This document shows, piece after piece, positions 1 to 8,131 of a stretch of DNA of 64,000 nt. A program made the translations under genes and the position numbers. The stretch is from the NCBI RefSeq assembly GCF_008271805.1, contig NZ_VSRY01000133.1, positions 22,316-86,315 on the forward strand. The letters run 5' to 3'. The stretch's first letter is position 1. Each line of letters starts with the position of its first letter. The notes under the pieces were generated by a model, which saw only the letters and a list, made by a program, of their open reading frames with translations, searched no databases and was not told where the DNA came from. Source of the stretch: Streptomyces sp. TRM49041 (GTDB lineage Bacteria > Actinomycetota > Actinomycetes > Streptomycetales > Streptomycetaceae).

Positions 1-2
1 CG

Positions 3-767
3 CCGCCGGTGTGGGTACAGTCGGCCGGGGCCTCCATCGAGGGGCTGGCGGGCGGGATGGGCCGCATGCTGCGCACGATGGGCGACGACATCGCGGGACT
101 CGGCCATGTCCCGGTGGCGCACGCGGCGGCCCGGCTGCACGAGGCGCGGCGGCTGGACCACGCCATCGTGGAGGTGGACGCGTCCCTGCGGCAGGCGGAG
201 GACAGCCTGCGGCTCAACCCGAGGGTGCGGCAGGGGCTGCTGGCCCGGGTGGTGCTGCGGACCGGCCTGGACACGCTGGAGATCTGCGCCGTGGTGCTGC
301 GGGTGCTGTCGCGGACGCTGACGGACCTGGCGAAGTTCCGCACCGACGAGACGCTCTTCCCGACGGACGTGGCGGCCCTGCTGCGGGAGGTGTTCGGGCA
401 CATGGCGCGCGCGGTGGAGAGCTTCGCCCGGCTGATCACCACGCAGGTCGCGGCGAGCGCCGAGGACGCGGAGGCCCGCCTCACCGAGGCGCTGGCGGCG
501 GGCCGGGAGGCCCGGAACCGGGTGGCCGACCTGCTGCTGGAGGACGTCCAGGAGCACCCCCGGCAGTGGCAGCTGCACGGGGCGCTGCTCAGCGAGATCG
601 ACCGGATCCTCGACGAACTGGACGTCGACCAGCGCACCGAGCGGCTGACCGAGGAGCTGGACCGTCGCGCGGCGGAGCTCGGCGAACGACACCCGCGCCT
701 GGTCGCCCTGTCACGCCGCCTGCGCGGCACCGGGGCCGAGCCGCCGCCGCCGGGCGTGGAGACCTGA
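3..767 (+). CDS. FUSC / aromatic-acid-exporter-type protein, C-terminal part (5' end outside window)
   Basis: The frame is open to the left window edge, so the true start lies outside; a GTG at 9 is the first codon that could initiate but is unlikely to be used. The visible ~250 residues are soluble, Leu/Arg/Glu-rich and apparently all-helical, with the stretch VEVDASLRQAEDSLRLNP and no membrane segment. This resembles the cytoplasmic helical tail of FUSC/ArAE-type exporters of Streptomyces, whose N-terminal half carries the membrane helices. Assignment rests on general resemblance only; another long helical protein is possible. The stop (765-767) is followed by the reverse-strand remnant at 770-1093. 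Confidence 0.5.
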   Translation, partial: PPVWVQSAGASIEGLAGGMGRMLRTMGDDIAGLGHVPVAHAAARLHEARRLDHAIVEVDASLRQAEDSLRLNPRVRQGLLARVVLRTGLDTLEICAVVLRVLSRTLTDLAKFRTDETLFPTDVAALLREVFGHMARAVESFARLITTQVAASAEDAEARLTEALAAGREARNRVADLLLEDVQEHPRQWQLHGALLSEIDRILDELDVDQRTERLTEELDRRAAELGERHPRLVALSRRLRGTGAEPPPPGVET

Positions 768-769
768 TG

Positions 770-1093
770 ACGGCCGCCGGGTGTCCCGTGCCCGGGGTCA
801 GCCCCCGGGGTGTCCACGTGGAGGCGTACCTGGTCCGCCAGGCGGTGCAGGCTGCGGTCGAGGGCTTCGTTCACCCGCCGCTCGCCGGGGTCGTGCCGCT
901 CGTCGAAGAACGACAGGTGCACGGCGACCTCGCCGGCGCCGCTGTCGACACCGGCGACCTGGAGCCGGCCGGCGTAGTCGGCCTCTTCCCGTGTGCCCCA
1001 CTCCAGCCGCAGCTGCTCCTGGCGGGCGCGCAGGAGCGCCGGGGTGTCCTCGTCGAAAAGCCCCGGCTGGACGGGGGTACCAGCCGGGGCAGC
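770..1093 (-). pseudogene. Remnant of an unrecognised gene, 5' end lost
   Basis: Read on the minus strand from 1093 downward, one frame has strong Streptomyces codon character and a coherent protein-like sequence: LFDEDTPALLRARQEQ, then LEWGTREEADYAGRLQ, VHLSFFDERHDPGERR and ALDRSLHRLADQVRLH. The frame opens directly after an in-frame TGA (1094-1096), has no ATG, GTG or TTG before the conserved-looking part, and runs without a stop into the antisense of the preceding gene. A perfect hairpin (1060-1090) lies inside its 5' part. This looks like a gene body that lost its start and natural end. I do not recognise the family. Confidence 0.45.
1060..1090. terminator. Stem-loop, 11-bp perfect arms
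   Basis: GCCCCGGCTGG (1060-1070) pairs perfectly with CCAGCCGGGGC (1080-1090) across a 9-base loop. It may be a factor-independent terminator of a lost neighbouring gene; there is no T-run. Confidence 0.5.
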
Positions 1094-1187
1094 TCACAGG
1101 CGTGTGAAGGCGTCTTCACAACCGCTTAGATGAACGATAAATCATCGAAGGCCGTTCGATCCAGTCGGGGCGGGGTACCCGGGGCCG

Positions 1188-2048
1188 GTGAAGGCCGACA
1201 AGCCCCTGGCCGTGGTGACCGGCGCCTCCAGCGGCATCGGGTGGGAGCTGGCCCGCCAGTTCGCCGGACACGGTTTCGATCTGGTGGTCTGCGCGGAGGA
1301 CCGGCGGCTGGAGACCACCGCCGACACGCTGCGGCGGGTCGGCGCCGATGTCGCCTTCGTACGGGCCGACCTCGCCCTCTACGACGGTGTGGAGCAGCTG
1401 CACCTGGCCGTCGGCGCCACCGGACAGCCCGTCGCGGCCGCCGCGCTCAACGCGGGCGTCAGCACGTGCGGGGCCTTCCTCGCCGCGGACCTCGCCGACG
1501 AGGCCCGCATCATCGACCTGAACATCGCTTCCACCGTGCACCTGGCACGCCGCCTGCTGCCCGGCATGGTGGAGGCGGGCGCGGGCCGCCTGCTGATCGT
1601 CTCGTCGATCGCCTCGCTGGTACCCGGCCCGTATCAGGCCGTCTACAACGCGTCCAAGGCGTTCCTGCAGTCCTTCACCGAGGCGCTCCGGGACGAGTTG
1701 AAGGGCACGGGGGTCACCGTGACGTCGCTGCTGCCGGGCGTCACCGACACGGACTTCTTCCGCCGCGCCGGCCTGGAGGACACACTGCTCGGCAGCCGGC
1801 CGGCGAAGGACGACCCGGCGCTGGTCGCCGCGCAGGGCTACGCCGGCCTGATGCGCGGCCGTGGCTCGGTGATCGCCGGGTCGCCGGCGACCCGGGCCGG
1901 GGGCCTGGCTGCGCGGCTGCTGCCGCACGCGCTCACCGTCCCGGCGTACCGGCGCAGAGCACGGCCGCTGCGGGGTACCCGTCCCGTTCCCGAGAACATC
2001 GCACGACACGTCAGGCACGGCAGGTTCGACAAGGAGGCTTCGGCATGA
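1188..2048 (+). CDS. SDR family NAD(P)-dependent oxidoreductase
   Basis: This 286-residue protein is a classical short-chain dehydrogenase/reductase. The cofactor loop TGASSGIG is at residues ~10-17, the NAG motif is at LNAG (~90), the catalytic Ser is in VSSIAS (~140) and the YxxxK pair in YNASK (~155-159). The order and spacing match the family, so catalytic competence is expected; the substrate cannot be read from sequence. Length is slightly over the usual 250 because of an Arg-rich tail. The GTG at 1188 is the start that places the Rossmann strand directly at the N terminus. Its stop overlaps the ATG of the next small gene (ATGA, 2045-2048), implying translational coupling. Confidence 0.9.
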   Translation: MKADKPLAVVTGASSGIGWELARQFAGHGFDLVVCAEDRRLETTADTLRRVGADVAFVRADLALYDGVEQLHLAVGATGQPVAAAALNAGVSTCGAFLAADLADEARIIDLNIASTVHLARRLLPGMVEAGAGRLLIVSSIASLVPGPYQAVYNASKAFLQSFTEALRDELKGTGVTVTSLLPGVTDTDFFRRAGLEDTLLGSRPAKDDPALVAAQGYAGLMRGRGSVIAGSPATRAGGLAARLLPHALTVPAYRRRARPLRGTRPVPENIARHVRHGRFDKEASA

Positions 2049-2251
2049 GCGGGAAGACCTCGTCCAGGGCGGAGAGTGAGCGACGGAAGGCACGGGAGAC
2101 GGAGCGTGAGCAGAAGGAGGGCCGGCCCGAGGTGCGCGAGTCCGCGTCGTTCCCCGAGCACCGGGACGTGACCCCGACGACGCCTTCCCAGGCGGAGGGT
2201 GAGCGGCCCGAGGGCATCCCCGAGCCCGAGGAGCAGACACACGGCTCGTAG
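2045..2251 (+). CDS. Small hydrophilic hypothetical protein (68 aa)
   Basis: An ATG at 2045 overlaps the stop of the upstream dehydrogenase and has a strong ribosome binding site (AAGGAGG, about 2030-2036). The product is extremely charged and disordered-looking, rich in Glu, Arg, Ser and Pro (SERRKARETEREQKEGRPE), without hydrophobic core or known domain. It is probably co-transcribed and coupled with the dehydrogenase. I do not recognise a family and can assign no function. Confidence 0.7.
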   Translation: MSGKTSSRAESERRKARETEREQKEGRPEVRESASFPEHRDVTPTTPSQAEGERPEGIPEPEEQTHGS

Positions 2252-2288
2252 CGGCGCGGAAGGCGGCCCGTTCCCGCGCGGCCCACCC

Positions 2289-2336
2289 CCTTATGCGTGG
2301 ATCGCCCCTGCGGAACAGGGCGATCCATGCATAAGG
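2289..2336. terminator. Long hairpin, 19-bp arms
   Basis: The arms 2289-2307 and 2318-2336 pair over 19 positions with one G-U wobble and a 10-base loop. It lies 38 bases after the small gene ending at 2251 and 63 bases before the glycosyltransferase start, and is best read as a transcription terminator. Confidence 0.75.
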
Positions 2337-2398
2337 TGATCAAATATGGGCACTCCATACGCCTTTGTGACCGGTCCCGGAACGGGAGGCGCCGCCGT

Positions 2399-3406
2399 AT
2401 GAGCTCTCCGCCCGCCTCGTACGCCGTGGTCGTCCCGACCCTCGGGCGGCCCTGCCTCGCCGACTGCCTCCGCTCACTCGCCGCGAGCGAGGGACCGGAG
2501 CCGCACCGCATCGTCGTCGTCGACGACCGCCCCGGCGAGCCGCCGCCCGACGACCTCTCCCTGGACGCACTGGGGCCCCTCTCAGACCGGGCCGTCCTGC
2601 TCCGCAGCGGCGGACACGGACCGGCAGCCGCCCGGAACGCCGGGCTGCGGGAGGTGGAGGAGCCCTGGACGGTCCTCCTGGACGACGACGTACGGGTCGG
2701 CCCCACATGGCGGGCGGAGCTGGCCCGCGACCTCGCCGAGGCGTCGCCCGACACCGGCGGCGTCCAGGGCGTCCTGCGTGTTCCGCTGCCCACCCACCGG
2801 CCGCCCACCGACTGGGAGCGCAACACGGCGAGCCTGGAGCGGGCCCTGTGGGCCACCGCCGACATGGCGTACCGCACGGAGGCGCTGCGCGCGGTGGGCG
2901 GCTTCGACGAACGGTTCCAGCGCGTCCTCCGCGAGGACGCCGACCTGGCCCTGCGGGTGAACGACGCCGGGTGGCTGATCCGGCGCGGCCGACGCCGTAC
3001 GGACCATCCCGTACGGCCCGCCGACCGGTGGGTGTCCCTGCGGGTGCAGCGCGGCAACGCCGACGACGCGCTGATGGTCCGGCTCCACGGCCCCGACTGG
3101 TGGGCCCGCGCCGCCGCGCCACGCGGCCGCATCCGCCGACACGCCGCGATCACCGCGGCGGGCGCCCTCGCCCTGGGCCTGGCGGCCGCCGGACGGCGCA
3201 GGGCGGCGGCGTACGCGGCGGGCGGCTGGCTGCTCGGCACGGCCGAGTTCGCCCGCGCACGGATCGCCCCGGGCCCCCGCACCCGCGGCGAGGTCGTCAC
3301 CATGGCCGTGACCAGCGCGCTCATCCCGGTCCTCGCGACCTGGCACCGACTCGTCGGCGAACTGCGGCACCGGTCGGCCGGCTGCTGGAACGGGGGCGCC
3401 ACGTGA
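2399..3406 (+). CDS. Glycosyltransferase family 2 protein
   Basis: About 335 residues. The N-terminal GT-A domain begins YAVVVPTLGRPCLADCLRSL, followed by VVDDRP, then the AARNAGL and LDDDVRV motifs; the DDD is the metal/nucleotide-sugar binding DXD-type motif. GGFDERF and EDADLALRV complete the usual GT2 set, the ED being the expected catalytic base region. The C-terminal third is rich in Ala/Gly hydrophobic stretches (~250-310) that may associate with the membrane. The ATG at 2399 follows GGGAGG; an upstream extension to 2297 would run through the terminator hairpin and is rejected. Acceptor and donor are unknown. Confidence 0.88.
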   Translation: MSSPPASYAVVVPTLGRPCLADCLRSLAASEGPEPHRIVVVDDRPGEPPPDDLSLDALGPLSDRAVLLRSGGHGPAAARNAGLREVEEPWTVLLDDDVRVGPTWRAELARDLAEASPDTGGVQGVLRVPLPTHRPPTDWERNTASLERALWATADMAYRTEALRAVGGFDERFQRVLREDADLALRVNDAGWLIRRGRRRTDHPVRPADRWVSLRVQRGNADDALMVRLHGPDWWARAAAPRGRIRRHAAITAAGALALGLAAAGRRRAAAYAAGGWLLGTAEFARARIAPGPRTRGEVVTMAVTSALIPVLATWHRLVGELRHRSAGCWNGGAT

Positions 3407-3606
3407 GCCGGGTGGGCGGAGAGACCTGCGGTGCCCGGGCGGCTCGCCCGCAGGGGCGGCAGCGCCCGAGGGGCATCGCGGCAGGCCACAGCGGGGTGAC
3501 GCCCGGACAGCCGGTCCGCGCACGCCCGCCTCAGCCGAACGGGTGACCGAAGCGCTTCGCACCGTACTCCCGGTTCGCTGGGATATTTCCGGGTACCCGG
3601 CGGCAC

Positions 3607-4701
3607 ATGATCACCGTTGGGGTCGAGGAAGAGTACTTCCTCGTCGATCCGGTCACCTGCCTCCCCGTGCCGCTCGCCGACGCGGTGCGCGGGGCCGCCG
3701 GACTGGAGCCGATCGTGGACGCCAAGGAGGTCCAGTCGGAGCTCCTGCAGGCCCAGATCGAGGTGGCCACTCCCATCTGCACCGACCTGGACGAGGTGGG
3801 CGGCCATCTGCTCCGGCTGCGGCACGCACTCGGCATGGCCGCGGAGAAGAACGGCTGCCGGATCGTGGCGACGGGTACCGCCCCGTACCGCGAGACCGCG
3901 CCCGTGCCGGTCACCAAGGACGCCCGTTACCTGGCGATGCGCTCGCAGGCCCCGCAGCTGGTCACCGAACAGCTGGTCAACGGCATGCACGTACACGTCG
4001 CGGTACCCGACCGGGCCACCGCGGTCACCGTGCTCAACCGGATCCGGCCCTGGCTGCCGGTCCTGGTGGCGATGTCGGCGAACTCGCCCCTGTGGGACGG
4101 CCGGGACACGGGCTTCGCGAGCTGGCGCACGGTGATCTTCGGCAGGTGGGCGGTGAGCGGCCCCCCGCCGGCCTTCGCCGACGTCGAGGACCACGACCGG
4201 CGTGTGCAGGTGCTGCTGGACTCCGGAGTGATCTCCGACACCGGCCAGATCTACTGGCAGGCACGGCTCTCCGACCGCTACCCGACCCTTGAGGTGCGCT
4301 GCATCGACGTGCAGCTGAGGGCGGACGCCGCGGTCATGTTCGCCGGAATCGTCCGGGCGATGGTGGCCACGGCGATACGTGCGGAGGAGACCGGCGCGCC
4401 TTTCCCGCACTGCCCGCCCGAGCAGTTGCTGGCCTCGAACTGGTACGCCGCCCGGCACGGGCTGAGCGACCTGCTCATGGACCCGGAGGGCAGGTGCCGG
4501 CGGGCCGGGGACGTGCTGTGCCTGCTGCTCGACGCCGTGACCCCGGCACTCGAGGAGGCCGGGGACGTGCGCGAGGTGACGTCGCTGGTGCACCGGCTGC
4601 TCCAGCAGGGCACTCCGGCCGACCAGCAGCGCAGGACGCTCGCCGACGGCGGGATGTCCGCGCTGACGGATCTGCTCATCACCGAGACCGTGTCGCCTTG
4701 A
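3607..4701 (+). CDS. YbdK-type carboxylate-amine ligase (glutamate-cysteine ligase 2 family)
   Basis: This 364-residue protein starts directly with the family signature [14 protein letters not shown]. Conserved ATP-grasp-like GCS2 segments follow: [10 protein letters not shown] (~53), the His-rich [10 protein letters not shown] (~125), [18 protein letters not shown] (~157) and [10 protein letters not shown] (~235). Length and motif order match YbdK enzymes, which have weak glutamate-cysteine ligase activity in vitro but an uncertain physiological substrate. Streptomyces use mycothiol rather than glutathione, so a role in glutathione synthesis should not be assumed. It stands alone between the glycosyltransferase and the epimerase remnant. 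Confidence 0.92.
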   Translation: MITVGVEEEYFLVDPVTCLPVPLADAVRGAAGLEPIVDAKEVQSELLQAQIEVATPICTDLDEVGGHLLRLRHALGMAAEKNGCRIVATGTAPYRETAPVPVTKDARYLAMRSQAPQLVTEQLVNGMHVHVAVPDRATAVTVLNRIRPWLPVLVAMSANSPLWDGRDTGFASWRTVIFGRWAVSGPPPAFADVEDHDRRVQVLLDSGVISDTGQIYWQARLSDRYPTLEVRCIDVQLRADAAVMFAGIVRAMVATAIRAEETGAPFPHCPPEQLLASNWYAARHGLSDLLMDPEGRCRRAGDVLCLLLDAVTPALEEAGDVREVTSLVHRLLQQGTPADQQRRTLADGGMSALTDLLITETVSP

Positions 4702-4786
4702 GCGACGGCCTGGCCTGACCCGATCTGACGTGACCAGACCTGACCCGACGCTGACCGTACGCCCGAGCGACGACCTGGGAGGCCGG

Positions 4787-5055
4787 ATGAACACCGCGTT
4801 TGCGCGCGGTTGGCAGCACGCCGTCGTGACGGGCGGCGCGGGCTTCGTCGGATCCCGCCTGTGCACCGGGCTGCTCTCGGCCGGTACGGCGGTGACCTGC
4901 GTGGACGACTTCAGCACCAGGCGCCGCGAGAACGTGTCCGGTCTGCTGGACGACCCCGGGTTCACGCTCCTGCACGGGGTGTGCTGACCGCCGCCGCGCA
5001 CGGGCTGCGCTGCCCGGTGAACATCGGCAGCCCGGCCGAGCTGAGCGTGCTGGAC
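4787..5055 (+). pseudogene. Internally deleted NAD-dependent epimerase / UDP-glucuronate decarboxylase-type gene
   Basis: The ATG at 4787 opens a perfect Rossmann N terminus (HAVVTGGAGFVGSRL, then CVDDFSTRRRENVSGL) that continues to LLDDPGFTLLHGV and stops at 4985-4987. Immediately after, in another frame from 4981, comes GLRCPVNIGSPAELSVLD, which corresponds to the C-terminal part of the same enzyme family (typically GPVNIGNPxExTxLE). Some 200 residues that should lie between, including the catalytic YxxxK, are missing. The simplest reading is one intragenic deletion with a frame change. No functional product is expected. Confidence 0.8.
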
Positions 5056-5192
5056 CCTCGGTTCCGGGCGGGTTCGGCCGGATCACTCACGGGCTCCCCG
5101 CCGGGTCCGGAGAGCGGAGGCCGCGTCCGTGGCGGACCCGCACGTACCCGGCAGTCCGTGGGCCGGGCGTGGGTGAGGCGCACGGGCGTGGG

Positions 5193-5534
5193 TCATGCCG
5201 TGGGCTTGAGCGGGTCGTGGCCGATGTCCATCAGGGCGTGCCGCCAGTCCGCTCCGCCGGCCTTCGGGTCCAGCGACGGGTCGCGCCGGCTGCGGACGAT
5301 CTCGCAGACCCGCCGCATGACGGCGATGTCGTCGGCGGTGAGGTCGGTGCGCCGCTTGCCGAGGATCTCCAGAACGCGGCGGCCGGTGGGCGGTCCGGCG
5401 CGGTCGGGGAGCTCCTCGGTCTCCTCGCCCGCCGCCTCGGTGCTCAGCCACTCCTGGAGCTCGCGCGAGGTCATGTTGACGACGGTGTGGAACTCGTCCC
5501 ACAGCTCGGCGGTGATCTGTTCGGAAGCTGCCAT
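5193..5534 (-). CDS. DUF3140 domain-containing protein
   Basis: A 113-residue protein with the DUF3140 start pattern: LWDEFHTVVNMTSRELQEWL near residue 11, then GRRVLEILGKRRTDLTADDI and a C-terminal segment ending WRHALMDIGHDPLK. The family is small, cytoplasmic and uncharacterised. The ATG at 5534 is supported by GGGAGG seven bases upstream. It is encoded toward the epimerase remnant and downstream of the phosphatase gene on the same strand. Confidence 0.85.
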   Translation of the reverse strand: MAASEQITAELWDEFHTVVNMTSRELQEWLSTEAAGEETEELPDRAGPPTGRRVLEILGKRRTDLTADDIAVMRRVCEIVRSRRDPSLDPKAGGADWRHALMDIGHDPLKPTA

Positions 5535-5613
5535 GACGTGCCTCCCGGCGTTCGAGGCCGCGGTTCTCCGGGTTCACCCCTCCGGGTTGCCGACGCCGGG
5601 TGGGGCCAAACCC

Positions 5614-8058
5614 TCACGTCACGGGCGTGGGCAGGGCCTGCTCGGCCCAGATGGTCTTGCCGGTGGCGGTGTAGCGGGTGCCCCAGTGCTGGGTCATCTG
5701 CGCGACGAGGAACAGACCGCGGCCGCCCTCGTCGTCGATGGCGGCGCGCCGCAGGTGGGGGGAGGTGTGGCCGGTGTCGGAGACCTCGCAGATGAGGCTG
5801 CGGTCGCGGATGAGGCGCAGCTGTACGGGTCCCGCCGCGTAGCGGAGGGCGTTGGTGACGAGTTCGCTGACGACGACCTCGGTGGTGAAGGTGAGTTCTT
5901 CCAGGCCCCAGGCGGCGGTCTGGCGGGCGGCGAGGTCGCGGGCGCGGCCGACCTCCTCCGGTCCGATGGCGAGGTCCCAGGTGACGATCCGGGCGCTGTC
6001 GAGCATGCGGGTGCGGACGAGGAGCAGTGCCGCGTCGTCCTCGACGGGCCCGGTCAGGAGGGCGGTGACGACCCGGTCGCAGAGTTCGGGCAGGGGGCGG
6101 TCACGGTGGTCGGCGAGGAGGGTGCCCAGCTCGTCGAGCTCGGTCTCGGGGTCGCGGTGACGGCCGCGGACCAGGCCATCGGTGAAGAGGGCGACGAGGC
6201 TGCCCTCGGGGAGGTGCAGTTCGGTGCTCTCGAAGGGCAGGCCGCCCAGTCCGAGGGGCGGTCCGCCGGGTACGTCGGGCACGGTGACGGTGCCGGTCGC
6301 GGCGTCGAGGACGGCGGGGGCGGGGTGCCCGGCGCGGGCCAGCCGGACGACGCCGGTGACGGGGTCGTAGACGGCGTACAGACAGCTGGCGCCGACGGCC
6401 TGGTCGTCGGGTACGTCGTCGCCGCGGGCGGCGCCGGCGGCGACACCCCCCGTGACGGAGCCGGGGACGGCGGCCTCCTCGTCGGCGGCCTGGGTGATCA
6501 GGTCGTCGAGGCGGGTGAGGAGTTCGTCGGGGGCGAGGTCCTGCCGGGCGAGGACGCGGACGCTGGTGCGGAGCCGGCCCATGGTGGCGGCGGCGCCGAG
6601 TCCGTGGCCGACGACGTCGCCGACGACGAGGCCGACGCGAGCGCCGGAGAGGGTGATGACGTCGAACCAGTCGCCGCCGACGCCCGCCTTGCTGTCGGCG
6701 GGCAGGTAGCGGTGGGCGACGTCGACGGCGGTGAGCCGGGGCAGGCTGCGGGGCAGCAGGCTGTGCTGGAGGGTCAGGGCGGCCATGTGCTCGCGGGTGA
6801 ACCGGCGGGCGTTGTCGATGCAGACGGCGGTGCGGGCGACGAGCTCGTCGGCGACCGGCAGATCCTCGACGCCGAACGGGTCGGGATGGCGGTCGCGGCT
6901 GAAGGTGACCACGCCGAGCGGCGCGCCCTCCGTGCGCAGCGGTACGACGAGCAGTGAGGGCGCCGACAGGTCGAGGACGGCGCGTCCGGTGGTGAGGCAG
7001 CGCATCTGCGGCGAGTCGGGCGGGTACTGGACGGTCTCCCGCCCACCGGCGGAGCGTGTGCCGTCCGTGTGTGCGGCCGCGCCGTCGGCGGAGCCGCTCC
7101 ACACGCGGACGAGGCGGCCGGTGGCGGCGGTGCCGGGTGCGGGCGGGTCGCCACGCAGGACGGCGTCGGCGAGGTCGACGGTGACGCCGTCGGCGAACTG
7201 GGGGACGGCGACGGAGGAGAGCTCGCGGGCGGTGCGGTTCATGTCGAGGGTGGTGCCGACGTGCCCGCCGGCCCGGACGAGGAGATCGAGGCGCTGCTGG
7301 GCGAGGTAGCGGTCGGTGACGTCGACGGTCTCCTCGCAGACGCCGAGGAAGGTGCCGTCGGCGTCCTGGAGGCGGTAGTAGGAGCAGGACCAGACGTGGT
7401 CGTGGTCGGGGTCGACGGGCGGACGGCCGCGGTAGTGGAGTTCGATGACCGGTTCGCCGGTGGTGAGGACCCGGCGCATGGTCTCCTCCAGCGTGGGCGG
7501 GTGCCCGGCGGAGAGGACCTCTCCGGCGGAGACCATGTCGTCGGGGCCGAGTCCGGCGTACTGGGAGGTGCCCATCTCCTGGTACAGGGCGTGGTTGGTC
7601 CAGACGACCCGCAGGTCGGTGTCGTAGATGGCGAGCCCGACGGGTGACTGGGTGGCGAGGCCGCGCAGCATGGACTGCAGGGCCTCCCAGCGTTCCGTCT
7701 CGTCGGCGTCGGCGACGGCGAGGAGGCGGGCGGGTCCCGTGTCGGTGCGGAAGAGCGGCAGCGTGGCCGTGGTGACCCGGATGATGCGGCCGTCGCGGTG
7801 GCGCATGTGGAGGACCTGGCGGCGTGCCCGGGCGGCACCGGGGAGGTCCGCGGCGACCTGGTAGGCACCCGCGCGGTCGACGACGAGGCGGCCGATGGGG
7901 CGGCCTATGGCCTCCTCGGGCGGGTGGCCGAGGAGGCGTTCGGCGGCGGGACCCCATCCGATGATCCGCCCCTCGGCGTCCAGGACGGCCGTCGCCGCTC
8001 TCGTGACATCCAGGGGGCCTCGGAAGTCGGCACCCTCCGCTGCGTTCACCGCGATCAT
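5614..8058 (-). CDS. PAS-PAS-GAF-SpoIIE phosphatase with C-terminal HATPase (RsbW-like) domain
   Basis: About 814 residues. Two PAS domains come first (~15-115, ~120-245; LDAEGRIIGWGPAAERLLG and GLAIYDTDLRVVWTNHA), then a GAF domain (~265-430), a PP2C-type SpoIIE phosphatase (~445-665; GVGGDWFDVI, VVGDVVGHGL, ALFTDGLVRGR carrying the metal-binding Asp residues) and a GHKL ATPase (~700-810; VVSELVTNALRYA, DEGGRGLFLV). Such proteins couple a stress or ligand signal to anti-anti-sigma dephosphorylation and can also carry anti-sigma-like kinase activity. I use the ATG at 8058, preceded by GAGG; ATG 8085 and GTG 8112 are alternatives. No sigma factor is adjacent. Confidence 0.9.
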   Translation of the reverse strand: MIAVNAAEGADFRGPLDVTRAATAVLDAEGRIIGWGPAAERLLGHPPEEAIGRPIGRLVVDRAGAYQVAADLPGAARARRQVLHMRHRDGRIIRVTTATLPLFRTDTGPARLLAVADADETERWEALQSMLRGLATQSPVGLAIYDTDLRVVWTNHALYQEMGTSQYAGLGPDDMVSAGEVLSAGHPPTLEETMRRVLTTGEPVIELHYRGRPPVDPDHDHVWSCSYYRLQDADGTFLGVCEETVDVTDRYLAQQRLDLLVRAGGHVGTTLDMNRTARELSSVAVPQFADGVTVDLADAVLRGDPPAPGTAATGRLVRVWSGSADGAAAHTDGTRSAGGRETVQYPPDSPQMRCLTTGRAVLDLSAPSLLVVPLRTEGAPLGVVTFSRDRHPDPFGVEDLPVADELVARTAVCIDNARRFTREHMAALTLQHSLLPRSLPRLTAVDVAHRYLPADSKAGVGGDWFDVITLSGARVGLVVGDVVGHGLGAAATMGRLRTSVRVLARQDLAPDELLTRLDDLITQAADEEAAVPGSVTGGVAAGAARGDDVPDDQAVGASCLYAVYDPVTGVVRLARAGHPAPAVLDAATGTVTVPDVPGGPPLGLGGLPFESTELHLPEGSLVALFTDGLVRGRHRDPETELDELGTLLADHRDRPLPELCDRVVTALLTGPVEDDAALLLVRTRMLDSARIVTWDLAIGPEEVGRARDLAARQTAAWGLEELTFTTEVVVSELVTNALRYAAGPVQLRLIRDRSLICEVSDTGHTSPHLRRAAIDDEGGRGLFLVAQMTQHWGTRYTATGKTIWAEQALPTPVT

Positions 8059-8131
8059 GGCACCTGCCTCGTCCGTCCTCCTCATGGTCGGTCGCCCGTT
8101 CCGCGGGCACAACCGCGGGGCCGCGCGGGCG

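Noticed and set aside
2011..5001. Very long minus-strand open frame (~1000 codons) across the glycosyltransferase and ligase genes
   Set aside because: It is antisense to well-supported genes, has Arg/Pro/His-rich low-complexity composition and no family signature; a GC-bias shadow.
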